This document shows positions 1-12,300 of a stretch of DNA of 64,000 bases, in pieces. Every line of letters begins with the position of its first letter. Positions within the stretch are counted from its first letter, which is position 1. Source of the DNA: Agrypnia vestita (taxonomy: Eukaryota > Arthropoda > Insecta > Trichoptera > Phryganeidae); NCBI GenBank assembly GCA_016648135.1, contig JADDOH010004219.1, positions 62,001 through 126,000 of the forward strand, given 5' to 3'. The notes below the pieces were generated by a model. The model was not told the DNA's origin. It saw nothing but the letters and a program-made list of their open reading frames with translations, and searched no databases. The position numbers and the translations under genes were made by a program.

Positions 1-315
1 TATGGGACATTATTTTAATAGAATACAATTTCTTCGTGAATATCGCATCTAGTGATCAAAATCTGAACTATCGTACACGGTTGGTAAACCAGTAGGAATT
101 CAGTATGCGTTCTGAATTTGTGCGGTGCGCAATTATTTAAAAGAGCTCAATTGGTTTTCCTTTTGACGCAACTGTGATTTCGAGGAGTGGCAATGATTTT
201 CTAATTTTAAATTTATCATTTTTTAAATGTAATAAATAATATCTAAAAATAATATTTATGTATTGCGCCATCTGTTGATACAAAGGAAACTTTTTAGATC
301 CAGTATAAAACAAAA
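1..315 (+). other. Upstream flank / probable 5' UTR of Rop
   Basis: This is the non-coding lead-in to the Rop start codon at 316. I see no ORF and no certain core promoter element. The base before the ATG at position -3 is A, a favourable initiation context. The true transcription start could lie here or upstream of the window. Confidence 0.4.
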
Positions 316-3300
316 ATGGCGCTCAAGGCACTTGTGGGTCAGAGTAAGTAGAGAAAATTTCATTAAATTTACTGATAAAATACGTCTTAATTGCTATATA
401 CATTACTTTTAATGAAAATTCATCTATTATTCTTTGATGACATTTAATTTTGATACATCTTTTATATCTTAAAGCGCTGAAAAGTCAAGTTATAACTTTG
501 ACATTTCACAATTTCCACCTCTTTCGCCCACATATGAGTTTATACAAGGTAAACACTGTTTTGAGTCATAATTGAAGTGGTGTGTCATTGATAGATAATC
601 ACCAACTTCGATATATTTGTTTTTATCGATCCCATGACGGTTTTTTTTACCCAGAAAACAACTTTTTAAAAAGTGACGTTCCAGTTGTCAAAATTATACG
701 TCGACTCACATTAAATGCTATTTTTATATAATATAACCATAATATTTGTAAAGTTTATTGTTTAATACGTTTCGTTTATTAACTAACGCAGAGAGCATTC
801 CAAAATAAATCTCTATATTACGTGTTTTTGGTTGACAACTCGTATTTTCGTATTGTGTCATAGTATTGATTTTTGTGGTAGGCTCTACGCTTCACGGGGG
901 GATGGGGCTTTATGACGTCACTGAGTCAATCAATAGGCCACTGGTCCATTCTTTATACGAAAATAACTCTAGAAATAAATGTTTGTCCTACCTTCTATGC
1001 ATAATACTCATTCCAAAACTATTTTTTTATGACCTATGGGTGTAAAATAATTTGGTTACATATCTTATAAGAGATTTTTACACGGTTAAATCAGAATAAG
1101 TTGCCCTAGGCTACTATTTCTAGAATGTCATTTCTTAACATTTGAGGGCTATTTTGATGGCATTTAAAGTTCATCCAGATCTGAATAAACCTTGTACATA
1201 TAATATATGTGTATATAAAGTAGAGGCATTTAGTTAATGTCAATCATGCGGTGTAAAATTATTTTTACTGATTGAATCTAAAAAAATAATTTTGTTTTGA
1301 GCAAATTATGAGCATTAATTACGATGGTAATACATACCACGCTATCAAATTTAAAAATATTATTAACATTTTTTATTACTACATAATAATGTATTGTATG
1401 AAGATGCGAATTCGGTATGACATAGGCTTCTCACACGAAGGGTTCCGGGTTCGATTCCCGGTGAGGTCACAATTAATCTTTGTGATCTACTTAATGAGGG
1501 TTAAACCGCTATTCTAACCGGTTATTTTCGGTACACTTATTTGTGGATTTGTATTTGATTGTATCGATGATTGATAACTATGATATAATAATTGCCTAGT
1601 ACCGCAAAAAATCAGTTGCCAATCGTCGATGCAATCAATTACAAATCTCAAATAACGGTTAGCGTGTCACCAGTTAAAACTCCATCACTACAAGCCTGGG
1701 TGTTTTGTGATGTATTTCACTTCTGTAATGTGGCGGTTTTTACATAAAAAAAATTAGTTGGCTTTAGAATTAGAAAGTCAAATTAACTACATATTAGCAA
1801 AAAGCAGTTGGCTATAATCTGGCCTTGCAGGCAGCTACACTGGCCGCAGACAGTTTCTCCGGAATTGATATAAAACTAAAAAAGAACTGTAACTGTAGAG
1901 CTGATGTGATGCGTTTTACGTAAATTCTATTTTTAATTTATCTAAAATTTACAATCAATTATATTTTTCAATATTGAAACAAAGGGAGGAAGTCTACCAA
2001 AGTCCAATCTAACCAATCAAGTTCAACTTAACCCAATCAAATGTATTCTCAAATACAATAAAAATTAATTAAGGATTGATTATAAAAGTCTCAGAGACAA
2101 AGCTATTTATATATGAGAAAAGTGGATGGAAGTCTCTTAATCTGTCGAAATCTCTGTATACAAACTTGTTAATGAGAAAAAATAACAACAGATGTCTCTA
2201 GCAGAGCCCAGTGCTATATATCTATGAAGTGGTCTTGATATAGAACTTTTAAAAATTTGATAATGTGTGGATGTTCTTACTATGGTATTGGTGAATGTTG
2301 CATTGTGTATGAGTTGGCTTAAGTGATGACCATTGTATAAACGACTTCCATCCACTTTTCCCATGTATTTATTCATTTGTTTATGCCCATAATAGGCTTT
2401 TACATAAATATGTTATAATATAGAAAGAAGTATATAACACAGTATTAAGTATAAGCAGTACATATAAGATATAAAATTATAAATTCCTAGCACGTGTTAC
2501 ACATTAAAAAAATATTACATAAAATTCAAGAAGTATATACATAAAACAATGTCAATTATAAGCAGTAAAATATAAAATATATAAATATAAAGTACATGTA
2601 TAAGCAATAAAAGGTATAAGCAGTGAAGGTATTAGGTATAAGCATACAAATTAAAAATATTAAGTACCGAGCAGTAGGTAATGTATATAAAAAAATATAT
2701 TACATATCATGTATATATTAATAGTTGAAGTTAGTAATGAAGTTGTATTGTCTCTTTAAGTGTAAACTTTATTTTCGCTAGATTCTCATTGAAAACGTCA
2801 ACCATATAACCAAATTCATTACCAGTCTTTAATATTCTGCTAATCACAGAATTTGACTGAAAATTAGTACTGGAATTGTGGCAATGAGAGGTGTTAAGTA
2901 GCTTATTCTCTATAATTTATCCTTAATTAATTAATCATCCCTCGGGGGACCAAATCCAGTAACTGTGTTCTTAGAATATACTTTAATATAAAAATATTGT
3001 TAAAACAATACAAATTATTTCTATGAAGTAACATGCTAATGGCTAACTGAATACTGAACTGCTGAGTCTCTTCAATGTATTTCCGCAGCGGAATTATAAA
3101 AAAACTATTGTCAGGTGATCGTGCCTGTGAGAGGCAAATGAAACACTTAAAATCAATTATTATTTTATTTATTCACCAAAATCACTGACACAAATTTAAT
3201 TGGAACACCGTTCTTTAATTTACACCAATTACATAATTCGCACTAATTATCTCCATACGAGTTCTTTTTTAATTTGCTGCTCTTTTGTCTATCGCAAGAT

Positions 3301-6300
3301 CGTTTCGCTCAGATTCGCACTAGAAAACTTCTTGCTTGCAGGTAGGTACTCTCGTATTTTATCGCTGGTTGACTATTCTCGATTCGCTGTCGTTGTTTCC
3401 ACTAAACCTCCAAACAAACTGTCCTCGCAGCACGATGCCGCCGTATTTATAGAGACCTGTGTTCTAGACATTTCGCGAATCTATTAGATGATCCCAGATC
3501 TTTGTAGTGATTTCCGATTTAATGTTAAGTGCTGTAAAATCCTCAATCACATGCAATTCTTTCTACTTCTACCATCTCCTGACATTACACGAAGTTTACG
3601 ACGGACGGACGGACAGCTAGACAATAAAATTATTATAATTGGGATATCCGGAGTGATGCATGCATGGAATGAAATATCAGTTGGGAATTGCTAGATGATG
3701 CTGAAGGATGCCACTGTCACTACTGAAAAGCGTAATTGGTAATGGGTAGGCCATATTTCAAGAAACGGAGAAGGCTGATAGATAGAAAAAATTATCAGAG
3801 CTATGAGAGTGGCGGTCACGGGAAACCCTTAAGCACCAGTGAATTGACTGATGATGATGATTTCTAGTGGTATCTTGATTCACATCCACAATTTGAAAAT
3901 CAATATTGTTAGTGATTTTTTTATGTCTGTTATTTATTTGTGCAATTTGACATGTCTTGCTATATCAGCTTAACACACTGATAATATTCTGATATTTGGG
4001 TCATTGTACTTTACAATCACGCAGAATGGTGACTCGTTGTTTTCCTTGGTACAAGCACAAAGACAATAATTATATCACATATCACCCCCGTAATGAAAGA
4101 TCATTATTATTTGGGGGTGTATAATACCAATGCTGATGTTTGTTATTAAAGTATATGTCCTTATATGTAGAAATTTAAAATTTACGGCTGCGAGTGTCGC
4201 CTGTTACAAAATAATTTTTAAAGTGTCAACTCGCTCAATTTATTCAAAGATTTGTTTCGCAATTGGTAATTATAACTCTTTAAAATATCGAGTAATAATT
4301 ACCAACTGCGAAATCTATGTATACTATAATAATTCATGAGAAAAGGCTAGAGATGTCTCTAGCATAATCTCTTCAAATAAACAAAAAGTTTTCAGGTTTT
4401 GAACATATGTAGAACTTTAAAAAAAATTATAATATGTGGAAGTTCTTACGATGGAATTGGTGAATTGTGTAGAGTGATTACTTAAGCCATCTCATACAGG
4501 CATTAAGTCCTGGGCTATCCTACAAAAAACTTCCATACATGTTTCTTATATAAATAGTTTCGTGTCTGTGAGACTTCTATAATTTATCTTAATCATAAAC
4601 TTTATTTTTTTAATAGAATAATTTAAAAAAATAAAGTTGTATAGGTATATTAAAATTAAGAGTATAAAAATGATTTTGAAATTCAACATTTTAAATTCAC
4701 GCCAAAACCATTTCACTAGCACGAATATGTGCACAAAGTAAGATTTTAAGAGTAAGATTTTTATAATAAAAATTATGAATGAAAACTTTACCCCAAATTA
4801 TCCATACTGATTCACAGAATATAATTAATACTAGCTGTGCCCGCGCGCCTTCGCATGCCTACATTTTTAGTACACTGTTTGGATCGTCATAGAACTTTCG
4901 CGAAACTTCTAGAACATTCTCCTTCCAGAACTTTCAAAAAATTTATCGAATGTACAGGAACCTTCTAGACACACCAACACGTTCCGCCACTCAGTTTAGA
5001 ACCTTATAGAATTTTCGGGAATTTTCTAGAACCTTCTCCTTCCAGAACTTTCTAGAGCAGGTTTTTCCGGAACCTTCTAGACTCACTGACACTGTCGGCG
5101 CGCCTAATTTGAAACAGTCTGAAGCATTTGCGGCCTTCCCATAACAAAACAATGTGCCAGAATCTGTTCCCAAAACAATGTTCATCACTCACTCCCACCC
5201 ACGCACAGCCACCCCCACCTAACTCGCATATTTTTGATGCGACACCAAGGGCTATCCACCATCATAACCACCGGTGGGTGGTTGTGGCTGGTTGTGGGGA
5301 AAACTTGGCGGATAGGGAAACACAGGTTTCTTTTTATATATATATATATATATTGATTTATGAATCTATTTCATATATTTTCATCAGTATTTGTAATTTG
5401 TGAAATTTTCCTATTGATTTGTAAACAATTAATTTACAAGGACAGAGTGTATCCAAATAAAATGATTACATATTTATTAAACAACTTAGTTGTATTCAGT
5501 TTGTTTAAAGTGAATTGGTAATTATTTATTTAGCTTTATGTGCCTATCAAGATTTTTTAATTTGGTAACTTAATAGTCGCGGTAATTCTTGACACTTGTC
5601 ACTTTCTCCGTAGAGATTATGAACGAGGTCATCAAGTACAAGCCGAAGGGTAAAACTGCCCCGGCTGTACCAGGCGTAGAATGGAGAATCCTCGTGGTGG
5701 ACCAGCTTTCTATGAGGATGGTGTCTGCTTGCTGCAAGATGCACGACATATCCGCCGAGGGAATCACCCGTAAGTTAGATGTTAGATAAAATCACAACTT
5801 ATTTGAATCGTCTAATTTAAAAAAAAAAATTTTTTCATCGACTTCCCAGGTAATAAAATATAAAACATTGCATCAAAAAGGTGACTTAACATTTTGTGTG
5901 TTTGTATTAGGATCTTTTAAATCTGATATTGGTATGTTTTTAGACATTGACCTAATATTTCCATAAATATTTCCACATTTTCCACAAAGTAAACAAACAT
6001 AGAATTTAATAACAAGAGTGTTTGAAGAGACCAAAACAAAATACAATTATCTGTATATGAGGGTGAACTATATAAGTGTATTCTGTGCAAGGGTGGTATG
6101 ATATATGTGTCCGAGTCATGCACCATTTTTTCATATTAAATATAATAGTGAGAAAAAAAGATGTCTTCAGAGCATTTTTGGTCTGCAACGCTATGCGGAG
6201 TGTAGCAATATATTTATTACATAATGTCTATAATCATTTATTTTTTTATTTTTTTCACGGTTCATTAGTGTATTCTTATACGTTGTTATGTAATTGTAAA

Positions 6301-9300
6301 AACAAAAGACGGATATTTTATTACAGCAAGGGCTAACACATTTTTCCTTACAGAAATATTATTATATGTGAATTCTTCATTATAAAGGAGTCTGTTTTAC
6401 TAAGGGCCGGTTGTATCAGCTTGGATTATAGTTGAAAATGATAGTTTAAACCAGGGTTCGAGGATATATATCCGCGGATATGTATCCTCGAATTGTTGTG
6501 ATATATATCACAATATTTAAGGCTTGATTTTTATTATTGATATATATATATCTGCGGTCGATACTAGATGGCGCTAGTTGTATTTTTTTTTTTTTTTTTT
6601 TAAATTTAATGGCTTGTCACCCAGTAAAAGGATGTTATTGCCCAAAACTAGTCAATAGGTCATCGACATAAACATTACAGCTCAATGCAATTACTCTCTA
6701 AAAATCGTAGTAACACTTTCAATACTTCCCGTCGGCAGTTGTATTTTAAAAAGTGCTTAAAGTTATTTTTTTAATATCTGTAGTTGCTACTAGATGGCGC
6801 TAGTTGTATTTTAAAAAGTGCTTAAAGTTATTTTTTTAATATCTGTAGTTGCTACTAGATGGCGCTAGTTGTATTTTAAAAAGTGCAAGGTTGTTTTTCA
6901 ATTTTTTTCATATAACTTTTTTTTATTTCACACAAAAAAATAAACACCCATGACACTGCATTAGATAGAGCAACATAATAATTCAATGTACAAAATAAAT
7001 TTCCTAATTATTTTGAGTTTGTATCAATTGATGTGTGCAAAAAAGGAGAAAAAAAAGTTTGGATATATATCCAATTTTTGATATATATCAAAAAATCCAA
7101 TTTTTTTAAATATAAAAATCGGATTTTTTTGAACCCTGGTTTAAACTGTGGATCTCATTTAACTGGTGCACACGCACACTGCGTGCGATTTTTGGCATTA
7201 TCAAAATCGTTTTTATTTAATATTTTCGATATGTTGGCAGCGGTACTTTTTATCTATCCTGTGGCATATAAATGTAAAGTTATCAAAACCCAATGTATGA
7301 TGGGATGCAGAAAACACATTTATTCTCAACAATGCCTAGCAGCAACATTAATTTAGAGTTGTGGCGATATCCATTTCTTCCGACAAAAAGTTATATACAA
7401 GCCTTTTTAAATTATACGAATTATGGATTATTTCTGCGATTCCCGTTTTCAGTTGTGGAAGACATACTCAAGAAGCGAGAGCCGCTGTATACCATGGAGG
7501 CGGTGTACCTTATAACCCCGTGCGAGAAGTCGGTCCATGCTCTCATTAATGACTTCTCTGCTGGCAGCAGAGTCATGTACAAGGCGGCGCACGTTTTCTT
7601 CACCGAAGGTAGCACTCCTAATAATCTGATAATTTAGTCGGCCGGTGGTAAGATATATTTTACCAGACAAATTGCTCATGGTAAATTTTTATTTTTAAAC
7701 ACTAGAGATCGAAAACATTTAAAAATTATTCAAACTTCACATTACGGACATATTATCATTGTGACATAAAGTAAATATTTCCATTTTTATTAATGCACAC
7801 AATATTTATGCCGAAAACAGCCAAACATACCATGTGACAAGGTTTTTATTAGTTTATAGGGTGTCTCACAGCTAGTAGCAAAAACTTCGAGGGAGTCTTC
7901 TTCATGTAATTTTTAATAGAAAATATTCTTTACACTTTGGGTGAAAAGTAAAGAATTACGGACATCATTTTTTGCATTTTTTCAATATTTTTAGCAAAAC
8001 ATTGGATTATCACTATGGTAACTTATATGAAATATTAAAATTTATTTGCTTTGATACAAGTGCAAAAATTTGAAAAATAGTTATTTGTAATTTTATTTGA
8101 CTTGTATTAAAGTGGATGAATTTTTAATATTCTGTGTAAGTTACTTGAGTGTCAACATTATACAGAAAATAAGTCGGAAATATTGAAAAAAAGTGCAAAC
8201 TTTGTTGTTGCTTATCTCCGTAACTGTAGACATTTCACCTGATGAATAAAGAATATTTTATATTTAAAATTGAATGAAGAAGACTCCCTCAAAGTTTTTG
8301 TTACTAGCTATGATAATATCAATAATCTTTGCATACCTGTTCCCGCAGTCTTTAGAGTGTAAAGTAATTCATTTATACTCTATAAAATATTTGATTTTCA
8401 GTTTCAAGATTTGTTTATTAAATTTTTTTAAATGGAATTCATTTTATGTAGTTTTTTTTAATGTTCAATTTTTGTACTTTTTATACAATACCTAGAAACT
8501 AAACTTAAAGGTTAGTCTCACGTCAATCAGTAAGAGACGTCTCTTCTATTTGATTCACAAATTATCAAAAAAAAACATTTTTAAATGTAAACATATCCCA
8601 ACTGCATAAACTCTTACACATATTTTTTGGTTGTGTTATTTCAGTGTGTCCCGACGCATTGTTTGATGAACTTTGCAAATCTTCCATCTCCAAGTACATC
8701 AAAACCCTAAAGGAGATCAACGTTGCTTTCATTCCATACGAGAAACATGTTTGTTGTCCTTGATTTTATATATTTCAGCGGGTTGTTGCTAACGGAATGG
8801 TTTTGGCAGCTTCGATACTAATATTCGATTGGTTAAGGCAACTTCATAAACAAAAGAGAAGCCGAAATGTCATTTTTCACAACACGCTTCCTCAAAGTCT
8901 CCACGATTGTGTTATTTTTTACAAAAAATATCCTCTTAAAAAATGAAAATTTAGAAATGCCTAAAAATATTTATTTTATATAAATAAGCTTGATTCATGG
9001 TCGACTTTTTTTAATCAAAGGTCGTCAGTTCTCAAATTGATGACTACATTGAAGTGTGTTTTATTGTGTTACCTATTTTTTTAAATATCATTAAAGTCTT
9101 ACCATTGAAACTTAAGTGCCTATACAAATATTTAAAATAAATTAATATTCTAACCCAGCAACTCAATCTTTAGTAACTCTTCTTTATTTTATTACAAAAA
9201 TTTATCATTTTATGACCTTCTAAAAGTGAAGTTATTAATTTTAATGACATTTTGACTTCTGTTTGGTTTATATATATTTATTTACTGAATTTGAAGATAA

Positions 9301-12300
9301 TCGCGAAGCTTCTTCTGATTGATTCTTGCCATAGCCACGTTTCAAAAGGCTGTCATCAGAAGGGGCATCATTATTATCTGACCTCTGAGGCATCAATTGG
9401 AATTCGCAGGTGTTGGAAACTTAATAGCATGAATTACTTTGCTAATCTTCATAATAAACTGTCAAATAAAATTTTTGAAAAGTGTATATGCGCACGTTCA
9501 TACATACAAAGTGAAAGCCCATTATACAAGGTGTCTGGTAGCTAATAGCAAAAACTACAAAGATAAGGAACATCAAAGTGTCCTTTTTTTCTAATTACTG
9601 TTTGCATTGTTAAAATGTTCAATTTTCTTTGGAAAACTTTACTACTAACTTATCTTATTAATCGACATATTTGTGGATTGTATTTTTGAACCGATAAAAA
9701 TACGTTAAGTAAATAAATTAATAAAAAAGTTAATAAAAAAGTTAAGATCGAGCAAACTTTGAAGTCCATAAATTTAATGTTATCTAACTTGACATTTTCT
9801 ATTACGGCCATCCAAATATGACGAATTGGATTTTTTTTTTTTCGCAAGTTTGAACTGCAAATATGTCAATATTGGGTACTTTAGTAGTAGAAGTGGGACA
9901 ATCTTTGAATTAGCATAATAAATATTGCGTTTTCAAAACGATTTCTTGAAATATCTGTTTTTCACAAAATTAATACTTTTTTCCATGAGTTTTTCGATAT
10001 CTTGCGAATTTCGTAATGATTTCTTGAAATATGCAAAAATACTTAAGCTTTTCCAAAAATTAACTTTTTTTTTCAAATGAAATGATGAGATAAAACGCAG
10101 AAATTAAAAAATAAAAATTTAAGTTTTTACATGTGATCAACTTAAACATGATCATAAGGTCTTCATAACAATAGCATTCTCTTAAATGTCATCCTTAATT
10201 TGGTAAATATTTCCCTCAAGGATAAAATCTGGTACACAATTGACTCTTCTTATGGATGAGCATGAGTAGATAAATATATCACTATTTGAAGTTATTTCTC
10301 GTTTGTTATTAAAATAAATTTATACATTGTTTTAAATCATTATGTTCAAAATGGACCTTTCAAATAGTTCAGTTATCAAGTATTTACGTCCCTTTGCGAT
10401 TAATATACTTAGTGTACCGTATGCATTTCCATTCTGAAAGTATATAAATTGTTGTTCAAAACTGTTTGGGATAATACAGAATATTAATTAGTTTACTAAC
10501 CGTGTGCCGTGTGCAGTAATGGGCTTTCATTTTGTCCACCATCCATGGTTTCATATAAAACAATCTGAATAACAACTGTGCTGCAATGTGTGCATCTTGT
10601 CTGTCTGATAGTCTGCCCCGAGGAACTGTTTAATGAACTGTGCAAGTCCTGCGCTGCGAGGAAGATCAAAACGTTGAAGGAGATCAACATTGCATTCCTG
10701 CCTTACGAGTGCCAGGTTCACCTTTGGAACATTTGTATATGTGTTGTCTCCAGATGTTGCAATATTTATTTTATTATGATTTTAACAAAGATTTTATTTT
10801 TTCTCTGCGCAATATTATTGTATTCATTATTTTAAAAAAATTGTCTCAATTTTATCCAAATTGCATTACTTATTCACGATAATTCAAATTAATTTTCATA
10901 AATAATATCTCATTTCTTAAATCAAATTAATCAAAATCAAAGTAATCCTGTAAGATACTATATTACTTCTGGTTAGAAGTTTTCTGTGATATTCTGCTGT
11001 TCATATACAACCTTTCTGGTCAACGTTTCGAATCACATTACATCAATCAGATATATAGGTTATATACACATGGCAGAATATTATCACCGAAAACCAACTA
11101 CAATTATGAGTAGTATTATTAGATCCATAGAAACATGTTTCATAGTGGTGGGGATAACATTTATGGCAAAATTGTTCCAACATGGAATTGAATGAGTATT
11201 TTCGATTTGGTCAGAGCGGGAGAAATTCAAGAAAACCTTGTGACTGATTTAACCTCAATTTTGTTTGAAAAAAAAGGCTGTCAGAATAGTTTGCGTACTA
11301 GTTGACTGAAATAATTTTCAAAAATATATATTGCACCCTTCATTACAGAACAACTGCATTAAACAAACATCGCACTTTCATGTGTTTTTACTTGGGGGTG
11401 AAATAAAAAAAATTGAGAGTACTCATCTAAAATTTGTACCATAATGTTGAGATTACCTTTACCATAAAGAGAGTGAAGAGATAGTAATGTATGGCACAAT
11501 TCTTCTAGTACTGCATGGCTTGGTATTTTCTTGCTTGGTATTTATTGCCGCTTTACCATTTTTATTTTTTTTGTTACTACTTTATGTTATTTATTTTGAT
11601 TTTGCTAATTATTTTGTTATTATTACCTAAGCCAGCTTTCTTATAATTTCTAGAAAGTAAGAGTTCTAGTGATCAATTTTTATTTTAGATGAGCAATAGG
11701 TGAAGGAAAGATGAAAGTATTGTAAAAATAAAAATAAAATATATTTTGCTAGATTGTCTTTGTAAAGAAAGCAAAAACATTTGTTGAATGAAATAATTTA
11801 GGGATTATAAAATATGATATCTTGGACACTGTAAGAATAATCTAAATAAAATCATTATATTACCGTACAGGCGTATCTCGTAATAATGGCCACATAGGTT
11901 TCAGGCAGGGTTATCGACCTTCAATTATAAATGTGTACATTGCATCGTCATGTACCTGCAGCACAACTGATGAAAAAATATTGTCAATCTCGTTTTAAGA
12001 AAGTGCATCACATCGCTATAATATAAAAAAAAATAATAGCTGTATTTATTTGTAAGTTCTGTATTAGTGTCTTCTTCCAGTGGTTGTTTTAGTTAGCGAC
12101 TGTGTTAGTGTTCCTCTTTGGGCATTATCATATTTTCCTAGGGGCGTAAAATAAGATGGCTTCGCAGTGTTACAATGACCGATATGTTACAACGGCCTAA
12201 AAATTTATTTTAACCACGTACCATCAGAATACGTAGATAAACATGCACTAACGTAAATTTCTTGTCCACAATCTGACAATATGTTTGCCTTGTTAAAAAA

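Larger units (their letters stand above)
4831..5340 (-). mobile_element. Helitron-like element end inside Rop intron 1
   Basis: Read on the minus strand, the unit ends in a GC-rich segment terminating GCTAG, followed by T. This resembles the 3' end of the larger Helitron at 28978 (shared pattern CTAGC-G-CC-C...CTTCGCA on the plus strand). Its body contains the heat-shock-element arrays described separately and a pyrimidine/CACCC-rich block at 5190-5300. I could not find the opposite terminus, so the upper limit is a guess. Confidence 0.45.

Noticed and set aside
1405..1471. tRNA gene suggested by the B-box arm GGTTCGATTCC
   Set aside because: No acceptor stem, D-arm or A box of normal spacing, and two sister copies with differing flanks. 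Treated as SINE debris.
5335..5355. TA microsatellite as a possible regulatory element
   Set aside because: Simple dinucleotide tract with no supporting context. Several similar tracts occur elsewhere in the window.
7033..7637. 107- and 114-codon plus-strand frames starting before Rop exon 3
   Set aside because: Their upstream parts are hAT and intron sequence. Only 7453-7608 is coding, by phase and conservation.
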